A stretch of 64,000 nucleotides of DNA from Lithospermum erythrorhizon (Eukaryota > Streptophyta > Magnoliopsida > Boraginales > Boraginaceae). The DNA is taken from the NCBI GenBank assembly GCA_019722365.1, contig JADFUC010000891.1, positions 20,185 through 84,184 of the forward strand, given 5' to 3'. The notes beneath the pieces are model-generated. The model ran no database searches and was not told the DNA's origin. It saw only the letters and a list, made by a program, of their open reading frames with translations. Every line of letters starts with the position of its first letter. The first letter of the stretch is position 1. Positions 1-11,100 of this stretch are shown piece after piece. Made by a program: the position numbers and the translations under genes.

Positions 1-157
1 CGCCGTCATTAGAAGCTAAGTAGAAGTCTTACATTCACTAAGTTCTGAGAAAGCCGGATCTGAAGACACATTGCGGGAGTTCAGGTCCCAGATGTCTTTC
101 ACCCCGGTAGGATAGTAGGGTTTCTTTGCAGGGCTTTCCAACCGGCTTAGTCGGACG

Positions 158-510
158 GTGTTAAAGTGGTTAAACCGATTTCGAGAGAATTACGTCATGA
201 GGAACTTAGGGAATGATTCACTAGAGCTTTTGTGGGGTGGGTTCGGCGGGGCCAAGAATGAGCATTCTCCCGATGACCACCAGCGGCGGAGACAGTCAAT
301 CACTTCCTTCCGTAGGCGGTTTAAAAGGGAGTTCAATCTAATACACAGGGCTAATCGGAAGATTGCGGTGGAACTGTGGAGGTTCACGGCTAAGCAAGTT
401 CAAGAGTCCTTTTCGAGAAGCCCCGAGGATTTGGAGGAGCTTAATGAAAAGTCGAACAAATACATTTGGATTAGGAGGCGGAGAGGAGGGGGTGAGAAGA
501 GTGAGGGGCG
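158..510 (+). pseudogene. Tat-like Ty3/gypsy gag remnant
   Basis: The frame resembles the retrotransposon gag region of Tat-lineage gypsy elements. An arginine/lysine-rich 'SFRRRFKREFNLIHRANRK' stretch stands where these families have a conserved Phe-rich segment. About 45 residues later comes 'SPEDLEELNEKSNKYIWI', which fits the usual P-x-x-x-x-E-L-x-x-x-A-x-K-Y-I end of the domain. There is no proper gag start, and after about 510 the frame becomes low-complexity Arg/Gly. A protease of the same lineage follows on the same strand near 1.1 kb, which supports one decayed plus-strand element. The assignment rests on motif memory, not on a search. Confidence 0.5.
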
Positions 511-1098
511 TCTGCTTGACGGCTTGGTGGCGAAGCGATCTAGAAGGCGGCGTCTTGGATAAGATCCGGCGCTGGCGTGCGTACTCAGACAGACACAGAG
601 AGGGAGTGCACTGCGCCTACAGGGTGATCGAGAAATAGGTGAAGGAAGAGCATCAAGTATCGACTCCGCGAAGACTCGGCTTGGAATGTGTTCACGGAAG
701 TGAGGATAATTTCTTTGTTACCACGGCCACCTCGTGACCTCCCGGACGAGGGATAAAGGCAAGTTACAGCGGTACCACGGATCACGGCGTGATACCGGCG
801 CGACACGAAGGTGAATAGAAGGTACCGTCAGCGGGGCAGTGAAAGGATTATATCGCGAAGCGAGTGTAGACGCTTTTGATAGGGGCGGTCGGGATCCCAG
901 TGCGCTCCCGGCATCACGGAAAGGCAACGTCATCTGCAGGGGAAAAAGAAGAGAGGTCGGCCTTGAGCGGGCTTTATGCAAGCAGGGACATATATGCCGT
1001 GACGCGAGGAGCACGCCACGAGTTCTTTAGATTTGTCATTCTCCCAGAAGGACTTTGAGGGAATAAAGTTCCATGAGGATCTGTGGTCATCGCCTCGG

Positions 1099-1480
1099 TG
1101 GTAGCTAACTTTTGAGGTGGAAGGATGTTGTGGACACGGGAAGCTACATGGACGTCCTCGGGGTATGCAAAAGTGAGGGATGAGTCGGGCAGTCGAGGCC
1201 AGGTGGCCTCGTTGGTTGGGTTCTTGGGGATGCGGCCTTTGCTCGGAGTTTGAACCTCGTAGTTACGATGGGCAAGCACCTACTGTGGCACGTGGATGGT
1301 GGAGTTCACCGTTGTGGACATGGTAGATGAGGCTTCTGATGGCGTAATAGGCCGGCCGGCGTTGTCATGATTGAGGCGGTGGTATCTCGCGTTACTTTGA
1401 AATTGAAGTCCCAGCATTGGGCCAGGATGAGGGAGCCAAAGAGGTGCATGTGGCTATTATCGCTCGACCAGCGATAAGGG
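1099..1480 (+). pseudogene. Tat-like gypsy aspartic protease remnant
   Basis: Translating the plus strand with one frameshift gives 'VANFEVE', then 'VDTGSYMDVL' (VDTG codons start at 1130), then 'IEAVVSRVTLKLKFPALG' near 1369-1420. This order matches the retropepsin region of Tat-lineage gypsy polyproteins: a D-T-G active site in a (V/L)xVDTGSSADVL context, followed about 80 residues later by an S-x-x-HLKLKFPT-like segment. The catalytic DTG is retained, but the frame is broken. It follows the gag remnant at 158-510 in the correct order. I could not find a convincing reverse transcriptase downstream. Confidence 0.5.
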
Positions 1481-2096
1481 CCCTAGATGGAGGTGGGAGC
1501 AGCGTCAGGAGGTTGAGGGGCAGGACCGAGGTGATTGTACCTGAAATTGCAGGAGAGCCCCAGAAGGCGGCCACGTGAGGTCGGGCGTCCCACGTTTGAT
1601 GAGGGATTTGAAGAAGGAAGTCGGGATCTGGCATAACACTGAGGCGAGCCGGTAAAATACTAAATGCCGGGTCACCGGGGAGTATAGGGATTATCTTTGC
1701 TTGGACAAGGAGGTTCTAAATGTTTGAGTACATCCTACCGCCCGGCGATCGAGCCGAATTCACACAATGTGGACAAGGATGAGGTTACAGGTAAGGGAGA
1801 TGTCCCATGTAATCCACCGAAGTATTCCTTGAGTCGCGTCCCATTTTCGAAAGCCTGAGAGGATCGGAAATGGAATAAAGGGATAAAAACTCTTTAGGTA
1901 GGCCCACAGCCATAGCGGGAAGTTGAGATCTCGACGAGGTTCGGGTGAGCCCGACTGACATGGAGGAGTAAGTACGAAACAGGACACGAAAGCGGAACGA
2001 GAAGAGCGGCCAAAGCAAAAGATGTATGTGAAGACAAATACGAGAGAGGCAGAAAGTGGAAATATATTAATAAACCCCGGAGAGGGAGAGTACATG

Positions 2097-2098
<2 letters not shown>
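1481..2098. other. Decayed element DNA, no gene recognised
   Basis: This stretch follows the protease remnant and is probably former gypsy pol DNA. No reverse transcriptase motif can be read in any frame. A long minus-strand open frame here runs through the TA microsatellite and looks like chance. Confidence 0.35.
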
Positions 2099-2159
<61 letters not shown>

Positions 2160-2178
2160 CATATATATATATATATAA
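2099..2178. repeat. (TA)n microsatellite
   Basis: About 28 uninterrupted TA dinucleotides (2099-2154), a short break (gtacc), then about nine more AT units. It is perfect enough to be length-variable. It lies inside decayed retroelement DNA. Confidence 0.95.
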
Positions 2179-2929
2179 TAATATAATATGAAACCAGTAC
2201 AAGGGGTTTGGAAGATCTAATAAAGAGGGGTAAGTACGACATTATCGAAACCTTAGTTGAATGCTTCTTGCCTATACTCACCGGCGAAAAGCAGGGAGTG
2301 TTGGAACTAGGTCTAGATAATTCAAGAGGCAGTCGATAGGACAAAAAGCGCAATCTTGACTGCAGGGGGATGTCTTGAAATCAAACTGACGAAGGCGCTA
2401 GATGCCAGAGCGACTGAGGAGCTTGGTTGACTTCGTCATTCTGCAGGCCTCGCCCAAACAGTCACTTAAGGGCCATATCGAGTTAATTGACTGACACGGA
2501 CTAATTCCTCGTACAAGTCATGCGTCTGGCTGACGAAGGGTTTAGCCATACACGAGAACACGAGAAGCGGGCGACTGAAAAGAAAAAAAGGCGGTAAATA
2601 AAGTGCGAGCCTGAGGGAAGAGGAAAAAGTGAAAAGAATAGAAGAAAGGAGGATTGCCTATAGCCCTGATTGGGAGGCCTCGTGGGAGGCTGAGGATTAC
2701 ACATGGGAGGCATTATGGACTTTTAAATTCAAAGGGGTGATAATGAGAGAGCCTAAAGTCGCGTGCGGTGATGGTGAAGATATGAAAGCGACAAGCGTCG
2801 ATTCTTGAGAACTAGCATACCAGCAGGTAGGGGAAAACTTAAGGCAACGTGGTGTGAAGAATTGAAGAGACCACTTGTCGAGGGTCCCGTAGAAAATGAG
2901 ATGCGAGAACTGAAATAATAATCCCATAA
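2179..2929. other. Decayed element DNA, no gene recognised
   Basis: GA-rich, broken sequence between the microsatellite and the LTR-like repeats. By position it should be the 3' half of the Tat-like element, but I cannot identify RNase H or integrase motifs. Short open frames on both strands look like noise. Confidence 0.3.
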
Positions 2930-3460
2930 TTAATTGGGCCAATCGGGCCAGTACAGCAGGGTGGTATAAAGTGGCTGGTGACTGAATAATGGACACGGAC
3001 CGCGTATGGGCGGAGATGCAGCCGATCTGAGAATGAACTAAGCTGTCCAGCTTCGATGAGGAAGAAGCAGTTGGAAACCAATGTGGTTTTGATCCAAGGG
3101 TAAGGTTGTAATTAAGTCGTTAGTGCGAGGCCATAATGAGCCGCTAATCGTGTCGATATTGAAGGAGCTATCATTTCGATGAAGTAACCTTCCAAGAAAC
3201 ATAAAAGAGTAAACCTTGAAACTAATCAGTAGAGTTCACTTTGATACCCCAAAATACTCTACTTTCGAAACTAAACTCTTTCGATCCATTCTGCGACTTG
3301 ATTGTCGGTGTTTCGGCGGCGACATGTCCCTTGTTGCAGGAACACTCATTTAGGCCGAGCGTATCAAGCTCAACTTGGAGGATTTGTGATCGACGGCACG
3401 AGCAGGATCAAATCATCAAAAAGTCTCTAGGTTTCGGTTCGCTTGGAAAGGCTTCATGAG
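2930..3460 (+). repeat. LTR-like repeat, copy 1
   Basis: The block at 3236-3400 matches 42283-42450 in order: 'agttcactt' and a 'gatacccaaa'-type run, then 'aaactaaactctttcgatcc', 'cttgatt/cttgact', 'ggtgttt(c/a)cggcg' and 'aactctcattt'-like words. Upstream, 'aattgggccaatcgggcc' at about 2932 has the same architecture as 'aaatgggttgatcgggatcgg' at 4260 and 'aaacgggctaatcc' at 41963. These repeated blocks flank the Tat-like element and look like degraded LTR pieces. No clean TG...CA ends or target duplication were seen. Confidence 0.5.
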
Positions 3461-4239
3461 AAACCCTTCATTCGGTTTCACCACAAAGTAGAAACACATC
3501 CTTCTAGAATAGTTGCGAGAAGGAAGTGAGGAAGAACTCGACCGTGAGAGTCGCGCGGCGAGAGGCAAGTGAATAGAACCAATGGAGATTCACATTTGGG
3601 GATATTTGGCGAGGCGGAATACCCGCCCTGGCAACCGTCCACAATGTAGGGAGGTGGACAGAGGGAGGCGTGGCCATTATAAGGGATACAACAAAAAATA
3701 CTCCTTAGCCCGAGGGTGAGTGCATTGGCTCGCTCGGTGGCGCTTTTGGGCTTCGTATGATCACCGACGAAGGATCGCGTAAGCAGTGTAGGTCAAACAG
3801 TCCTCTTAGAGAGTTATTTCTGACGGTCGGTGCAGCTCTGCCATCTTAAGATTAGGGGCACGAGAAGATGAAGGGGCTACGGTGGCCGAATGGGTGTCTT
3901 GGAGAGGCAGGACCCATTCTAACCGGCGACAAAGGAGGAAGAGATCGGGGGGTCGAGTATGACCAGCATCACTATTTAACATGGCCTTCAAAGATGAGAA
4001 TTGGAGGTGTCGACATTATAACAGGGTGAGGAATTTGATTAGGAGGTAATAGAGAAGGAGAAAAGAGCGAAGGATTCTCGAAATCAATTTGGGGAAAATA
4101 GTAAAGAGAATTTGATGAAGGGTCTCAAGAGTTTTTAGTAGTGGGGAGATTTTTAGGCGAGGCGGTAGGCATTGTTGGTATAAGAGCGCTTGCACCCGCG
4201 CATATTCGGGATCCGACCCATAAAAAATGGGCGGTGCGA
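3461..4239. other. Inter-repeat DNA, no gene recognised
   Basis: No recognisable coding or structural feature between the two LTR-like repeats. Short minus-strand open frames (for example 3806-3991) lack family features. Confidence 0.3.
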
Positions 4240-4400
4240 GGCTAATAAATAATTCCATAAATAAATGGGTTGATCGGGATCGGTTCAACAAGATTGGGCA
4301 ACTTAGAAAATGGACGAGGGCAAAAACGAGCTACTCCCATTTGGGCCAAGTGGTGTCAAAGTTCAACTTGGAAGATTTGTGATCCGACTACTACCGAAAC
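4240..4400 (+). repeat. LTR-like repeat, copy 2 (short)
   Basis: Contains 'gatcggttcaacaagattgg' and 'aaaatggac', matching 41970-42030. It then contains 'ttcaacttggaagatttgtg', matching 'ctcaacttggaggatttgtg' in the 3241-3460 copy. The middle part present in copy 1 is missing, so this copy is internally deleted. Copia integrase sequence starts about 100 bp downstream. Confidence 0.5.
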
Positions 4401-4479
4401 AAATGCGGTCATCGAGAATGTTTGTCTTATATGACTCCACTTTGAAGATCTGATTGGACTCTGTGTTGTGAAGTATTCT

Positions 4480-5430
4480 TGAGGCTAAGATGTTACATGT
4501 AGATGGAAGATGTCTCCGAATTTGTGGCATCGTGGAATTGAGTCATCCTCGAAATAAAGTAATTAGTTCTTTACCTTATTTCGAATTCTAGTCATTTGTC
4601 GAATGAAGCTTGTAGTGTTTGTCATCGAGGCTAAGCACACTTGTGATTTCTTTGTTACTAATGACATAAAATTCTTTCGTCTTTTGAAATTAATCATTGT
4701 GATTTATGGGGATACTATCGCACTCCGTCCTCTTTAGTTACTTGACTATTGTGGATGATTACTCTCGAGTTGTTTGTTTATTTTGTTGATTGACAAAACA
4801 AAAGCGTTGAAAGTACATGTAGTTTTTGCTTGGTTGATAGTCAATATAATGCTAAAATGGGTGTCCATAAGTGATAATGATATTGAGTTTCTTTGTCTTC
4901 GAGACTATTTCTCCAACAATGGCATATTTCAGGCGTCTGTGTAGGGACCCTCATTAGAATGGAGAGTAGAGTGTAAGCATCGATATATTAGAATGTGGGT
5001 CGGGCCTTAAGGTTCGATGGGGTTTACACATTGATTTTTGGGTGAATATATTTTGGCAATTTGCCCGTCGATTAATCGTACACTATCTAGCATTCTTGGT
5101 TTTAGACTCCCGTATGAGTTGACATACAAAATCTCCCTATTTCTTTAAATTTCAAGTTTTTTGGTTGCGTGTTTTTATCATGATTACAAAGCTATGTTTG
5201 ATAAGTTTATTAGTCATGTCGAAGATAATTTCCTTAGGAAAAAAGGGGTGGAGGTTATATGATTTAGAGTGTCATATATATATTTTGTTTCACATGATGT
5301 GTGTTATTTTTATGAAGTTGATTTCCTTATCTTACCTTATCGCCCTTGAATCTGATGCACCTATTACGCTTGTGCTAAACATGAATTATTTTCGTATGAG
5401 TATCTTGAGACAAATAATTTAGAGCGTTTT
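4480..5430 (+). pseudogene. Ty1/copia GAG-pre-integrase and integrase remnant
   Basis: Reading the plus strand across frameshifts gives the copia order. The GAG-pre-integrase segment is 'LWHR..LSHPRNKVISSLP' (from 4521). Then come 'LTIVDDYSRVV' (about 4740), 'SDNDIEF...YFSNNGI' (about 4870), 'GTP..NGRVERKHRHILNV' (about 4945) and 'KKGWRLYDLE' (about 5243). Integrase core landmarks are the first Asp in VDDYSR, the second in the SDN(D/G)xEF block and Glu in the ERKHRH block. All three blocks can be seen, but stops and frameshifts between them exclude function. The fragment ends near 5.43 kb without a reverse transcriptase, so the 3' half is lost or replaced. Confidence 0.8.
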
Positions 5431-7689
5431 TAGCAGGATCTGGCGATATTGAACTTTATGTTAAATTAGCCGAACATGCGTCGAAACAATTGCATGATGA
5501 TGATCAACTATCGATCGATCGAACAATTGCTTGGTAATGCTTGTCGGAAATGATTTAATGTTGAAGGGGAATTTATTTTATGCTTACACAAGATCACTTA
5601 CGAGATATTCCAATCGGGTCATTCGATTCTTTGTCAAGGACGAGGACCGGATCGATTTGCTATCGGATGGATACTACGTCGGTTTTTCGATCAGTTCTAG
5701 TGTTCTCGTTTTATGGGCCCGGTAACATGACTGAATGTGATGAACACAGGTTCCACTGCTGCTCTAATAGATGTTGCCCGTCGCATCAGGAATGTTGGTC
5801 ATTTAGTATACGACAACAAATTTGCCTCATGATATTCTTTGCGAGTTACGGAGGAGTTGTTATACTCAGGTTTTGCGACTTCTACTACTCTTCCAACTCA
5901 GCCAACATTACCAAGCGACATTTGGGGATCGTACTGCTACGTCTTTGAGAAGCAAAACCGTCGAACATTTTTGGAAAAATTTTAAAAGATGGAAAAGAAC
6001 ATGTGATGCTTTCCCAATTTGACCACTTTGAATCTGAATGGTTATTTGGTGAAGACCACCCACAATTCAAGAAGGTGAGAATAGTGTATGAATGGCATTT
6101 GTCTGGAGCCGGAGGCATTCCGACTTGAGTGAGAATTATATCTTGAGTTATTTCTTAGATGACTTCTTTGGAGTGTATCGAACAACTGCCAAAATCAAGG
6201 TTGTTTTATGATGCTTTGGAGTTCAAGTACTAAGACACAAGATGACCGTGCCAAAATTTATTGTTGGGCCAGGTTTCTTGATTATAACATGGTGGATGGG
6301 AATGCATTGGAAGATCAAAGTCCAAGAACTTGATGTTGGAAATTATGCAACTTGTTCATAATATAATATCATAAACAAATGCACCCAGATCGAATAAATA
6401 TATAAGCAATTACAATAAAACCATATATATATATGTATAAAGCAGTACTACGTCCCGGCGAAAATCATCAGCTAATCTTTAAAGCCTCACTTTGAATTCT
6501 AATGAGCATCAATACAATGCCTCAGTTAGTCCACTGAGCGGTTAGATCTCGTGATTGGACTTGCTAAATCTTACGGCAGTGGACAACATGAGTAAAAAAC
6601 TTCACTCAAAATGCTAGAGATGAGGCGAGGGGTGGCGAACTCTTAGGAAGAAGATGAAATGAAAAACCTCATCTTTTCCTTATATAATTACATTTTAGTT
6701 TTGGCCGAATAACGGCCGTTTGATATAAATCTTAACTGGTTAGCGTTAACAACATTACTAAATGAATAAGTAACTAACAAGTTACTAATACGTTTCCACA
6801 AATCAGCTTAGTCATTGAAATAGCGATTAATTGATTCGCTTTGTTCAATTGTTTTACATTATCAATGTAAAACTCGATTAGATATCTCGTTGATTCAATC
6901 GACTCCCAATTAACAATCTTGATTTATTCATTCATGGAATATAACTTCAATGTCATTGTATGTGTGTGACCTTTTAGGCTGGATAATATTAAGCCAGGTA
7001 TAATAATATAATTGACTATTATGATTATTATATCGGTTATGCATGAATTTAGCAATGCAGCGCTAATATTATCATTGAGTTCCCATCTTAATAATTCTGA
7101 TTACTATTTGTTGAACACTTGGTTTGACTTCATTTAAAAGCAGTAAATGAATTGTTACAAAGCATCATGGCAGACTTTGGGTTGGTTATGGGTTAATGGG
7201 TTGGCCATTAAACTCCTAGTAAGCTTAGATGCACATTCAATCGATGCTTCTTTTTTTAACTTATGCGACAACCAACTTTCAAACATCAACATTCTATACC
7301 AAATTATATTACCACCCAAATATCATTTCATTCGATTACAACTTTAAATTCTCTCAAAACGAAATACTACCCGATTGTATTTTCAAGCTATTCAACTTGA
7401 GAAATTTTTAGTTCTCCTTGAAATACTCCACCAGTAACTAGTATACTATTTCAATAATATTAGTACGAGCAGGGTTATTACAAAGCATAACCAAAGACAT
7501 GGATTGAGGTAGAACACATCGTCCAGTAGTTTGAAGGTAAATTTTGTCAAGGGACGACCTATAAGAATAGTGAATGGAGCAAGCAGTGTACTAGGCATGT
7601 AATGCTCAGTCAGGATTATTTTACTACTTCGAAACCGCTTGAAAGTGGAGAAAAAATGTACATGGCAAGTTATCTTAATCAACGATTGA
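5431..7689. other. Unassigned DNA between two copia remnants
   Basis: No recognisable domain. 5.53-6.12 kb holds overlapping plus-strand open frames of up to 122 codons with near-continuous reading (for example 5580-5948), but no motif I can name. 6.35-7.15 kb is AT-rich with short runs of 'atatata' and looks LTR- or UTR-like. 7.45-7.69 kb may be the degraded gag/protease part of the copia element that follows, judged by position only. Confidence 0.3.
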
Positions 7690-8790
7690 GGATAAAAAGG
7701 AAGTGTTGTCGAGAAATGACTTCGGGAAACAAGTCCTCGAATAATGTCACATTTATTCTTGAGCTAAGGAAAACTTGATGTGCGGTTCTTTCTTGAATAA
7801 GCATGATTTGATGTTATCCGTCGATAGATTGTGTCTAAATACAGTATGTTTGTTGAAAAGACTATGTCGTTGATGGTCTTTTCAAGATAAATGTAATGGT
7901 CATGAAAATATGAATAAGACATCTATCAGTTTGAGAAGCTTACTTGATTGAATCTCTTGCTGTGGCATAGTAGGTTGGGTCGTGTGTATTTTATTTCGAT
8001 GAGGATGATAAAAGTGGATCACAATACTAAAGTTCGAATTGATAAAAGTACAAGTCTTGAAACATGTATTGAACAAAAATTAACAAGGTCTCGTTTCCAA
8101 GCGTGGTTATGAACAACAAATCTTGAGCTGATTCATAGTGATGTTTTGTGACATGAGCTTTAATACAATCTAGGGGTGAAAAATGAGTATTTTATCACCT
8201 TTATAGATGATTCACCAAATTTTGCTATGTATATATGATGAAAATGAATGAATCAATAGATAAATTTTCTCTTTGCAAGGAAAGAAGTTGAGAATCAACT
8301 TGAAAGAGAATAAAAAGTAGTATGAAGTGATAGAGTAGGTGAATACGTTACACCTTTTGAAACTTAAATGCAAAATGAAGTATTTTGGATAATTCTTACC
8401 ATATGTCGCCTCGGTTGAATGGGTGGAAAAGAAATGATGAATGTTTATTGTTAAGTTCGGCCTACCTCCCGAGAACATGTGGTGACCATAATTTTGTGAC
8501 AAATTAGTTGTTGAACAAAGATTCCCATGCAAGATTTAGGGCAAAATACCGTTTGAGATGTTTGGGATAGAAACTACCTACTGACACTTTTCGAGTGTGG
8601 GGGGTCTTTGGCTGGTCTTAGTTCCGTCCCCCTAAGAGAAAGTGAGGATAGGACATAAAGACGGTGGATGCAATTTTATTGGTTATGCACATAATAGTAA
8701 TGCATACATATTTCTGGTGCATAAGTTAAAAGCGCAAGGGCCACGAGAACACTATTTTAGAATCAAGGAATGCCATATTCTTTGAACATG
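7690..8790 (+). pseudogene. Second Ty1/copia GAG-pre-integrase and integrase
   Basis: The plus strand, with frame changes, reads 'ESLAVWHS.LG' (about 7950), 'LELIHSDV' (about 8121), 'YFITFIDDS' with 'FCYVYMMK' (about 8185-8240), 'VENQL' (about 8287), 'SDRVGEYV' (about 8325) and 'GYAHNSNAYI' (about 8680). This is the standard copia integrase order: HSD, FIDDS, SDRxGEY, GYAHN. It is a different copy from the remnant at 4.5-5.4 kb, because both contain the same integrase blocks. Numerous stops make it nonfunctional. Reverse transcriptase motifs follow in the same orientation at 9.05-9.68 kb. Confidence 0.8.
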
Positions 8791-9039
8791 TCTTTCTTTT
8801 GAAATGTAATGGAGGCGTCCTCGTCGAAAGCACGTAAAAGTGAAAGATAGTGTTGAAAATAAGACTATGAATGAGATAGTCTTAATAAAGAAGTTGAGGA
8901 AGAAAAACCTAAATCGTATGACGGGACACGGTTTGAGAAAACTTATGGTCCAAATTAAATTACTTTCGTGTTGGAAAGTGAACAGCATCTTTACCACGAG
9001 CCAAAATTTCTGAGGTCCATTTTGAAAAGAGGCTATGTA

Positions 9040-9690
9040 AGTGAGGTTGATTCTATCTTGCAGAATCACACTTGGGAGCTAGTGGATCATCTTCACTTGG
9101 ATGTAAACCTCTAAAGCTAAAATGGATATTTAAAAAGGAAGAGAAAGGCGATAGGACTATTTATAACTATAAGGTAGACTAGTCGTTGTGAGATGAACGA
9201 AGAAGGACTAGTGCTTTTGACACTTATTCTTACGTCATAGGGATTACATCCATGAAAACATCTTAGAAATTAGCGGCATTGAATTTAAACGTGCATCGAA
9301 TGGATGTGAAAAATAACATTTCTAAATGGAGGTGAAGAGAAAATCTCGATGGAACAACCTAAGGGGTTTGTAGTTCTAGAAGAAGGAAAAGTATCTTTGG
9401 TTAAATCCTTATATAGTTAAAGAAAACACCAAAACGATGGCATGAAAAATTTGATAAGGTAGTACTTTCTAGTGGATTTAAATGCAATGACACGTGTAGT
9501 GTTTATATCAAATCAGCAAAACATGGATATGTTATCTTTGTGCATGTATGTAGATGACATGTTCATTGTTGGTAATAACCAATAGATGATCCAGTTAACC
9601 AAAGACATGTTAAACTCTAAGTTTGACATGAGGACTTGGGACAAATTGATCATTTAGGAGTTCAAATAACTAGAACTCGGAGATGATGCA
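9040..9690 (+). pseudogene. Ty1/copia reverse transcriptase remnant
   Basis: Motifs in order: 'ILQNHTWELVD' (about 9054), 'KPLKSKWIFK' (about 9105), 'MDVKTTFLNG'-like block (about 9300-9330), 'ISMEQPKGFVV' (about 9345), 'SLYS*K' in place of the usual SLYGLK (about 9410), and the catalytic 'YVDDM' box (YVDD codons 9547-9558). 'KDMLNSKFDM' follows at about 9600. The YVDD box is intact, but the frame carries stops and at least two frameshifts. It continues the 7.69-8.79 kb integrase, giving the copia gene order INT then RT. Confidence 0.85.
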
Positions 9691-10654
9691 GTGTTAATTG
9701 AGCGCTATGTTGAAGGGGTATAGTGATGCGGCGGATATTAGATATGAAGAGACTCAAGTCTACAGTGATCATTCACCTATCGTTATTGCAACTATCTCTT
9801 GAAATCACTCCAAAACATATATTCCCAAATCCATAATGAAATGCAGTTCATACTTAGATAAATGTGGAGAAGAAGCAAAAGAATGGATTAAACGTTCTTA
9901 GAGGATATTCAAAGTGGGAAGATAGTGCCTCCATTTGGCATACAACACCTTGATTATCAATGATTGGGGCTCTGTCATATGTATAATGATAAGTCAAGAT
10001 ATATATACTTGACGACATAGCCTGAACAACAATTGCTCGAGGATTTATCATGATTGATTACATAAAATCAAAAGACAACATTGGGATCCATTGCAAAGGG
10101 TTAGATAAATAGATTATTGAGAAATCATCAAAGGAATGGTTGAAAGCCTAGAAGCAATAGTTGTACATAGGAAATCTACTAGTTGATGAAGATTCTAAGA
10201 TCTAGGTTCAAAGGACAGGCAGAGTCTTGACCTTCGTGATCCTTTGTAAGGGTTAACCTCACCCATTCTTAGGATAAAAAAATGATACCGAGGGATAAGG
10301 TAAATATAAGCTTTATTGACTCTCTGGATGAAAAGGAGTAATCGGGTTTGCACGATATATGAAGTCACATGTGGAGAAAGCTAAAGTGAGGCCGTAGAAA
10401 TATTGAAGGGCATTTCTTGAGGTAGTTCATGTACATTAGACTCAACAATTAGAAGGAGTTTGATGGGTACTTGTGTGAAGTATGTCGCCGTTTACATAAT
10501 AGCAAAGTAGTTCAAAAGACATCGAGTTATACACTATTTTGTTGGTGGCGTAAATAATATATGTGTACACAAGAGCCAAGTTTGAGGGTGCCCACGCTCT
10601 TATCGATACAGCCATTTGTCGTTGCTCGTGCCTCGCTTTCGTGTTTCAAATATT
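9691..10654 (+). pseudogene. Copia RNase H tail and 3' untranslated region
   Basis: After the RT the sequence is scrambled (9.72-10.05 kb reads poorly on both strands). 'KDNI...KGLD..IIEKSSKGM' can be read at about 10070-10135, matching the C-terminal end of copia RNase H ('ADPxTKGL' region). About 500 bp of noncoding sequence then leads to a polypurine tract at about 10660. Confidence 0.55.
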
Positions 10655-10680
10655 TTTCAAGTGGGGGATGTTGGATATAT
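10655..10680 (+). other. Copia polypurine tract and start of 3' LTR
   Basis: 'caagtgggggatgttgga' has the plant copia layout: a purine-rich AAGTGGGGGA tract directly followed by TGTTGG, the usual LTR start. The LTR would begin at 10669. Its far end was not located with certainty. Confidence 0.6.
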
Positions 10681-10810
10681 AGAGGTGGGTTAATTCATGT
10701 TGACAACTATAAGTCATTGTCCACTCGTTGGAGGCGAGACTAGAGATGAACTGCTATATGAAGAGTCAACTAGGCAGGTAATCAAATACTTGAGTATGTC
10801 TAAGCCTCTT

Positions 10811-11100
10811 GTTATAACGGATCGTCTAGACAAGAAATTGTAAAGTCTGGAAAATAAAAGACATCTAGATTTTCGTGGTATCACAACATTGTTAGGACTA
10901 ATTCTCGAGGCTCACAAGCCACGCAAATTTCACTATAATAGGAAAGCAGTTACAAGCTTTAATTGAAATAGTTGAACTAATGCTACTAAGAGTCTCTGAA
11001 GCTTTAAGGTATTTGAAATGGGAAATAAACTATATACATATGTCATATATATGAGATAATACAAAATCATTCTTATAGTCCTCTGATGTGGAGATGCAGA
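10811..11100 (+). repeat. Direct repeat, left copy (about 290 bp)
   Basis: Matches 13006-13300 along its length. Shared words in order: 'gttata(a/g)c', 'gtggtatcacaaca', 'gattacaagcttt'/'gttacaagcttt', 'gaaatagttgaactaatg', 'tactaagagtct', 'atacatatgtcatatat' and 'cttatagtc'. The copies are about 2.2 kb apart in the same orientation, as expected for two LTR ends or a segmental duplication. Confidence 0.85.

Noticed and set aside
1760..2353. 197-codon minus-strand open frame with an Ile-Tyr run
   Set aside because: The run is the TA microsatellite translated. Flanking parts have no domain, and the host region reads as a plus-strand gypsy remnant.
7147..7411. Two overlapping 60-66 codon frames
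   Set aside because: AT-rich region with no motif and no splice or promoter support. Typical chance length.
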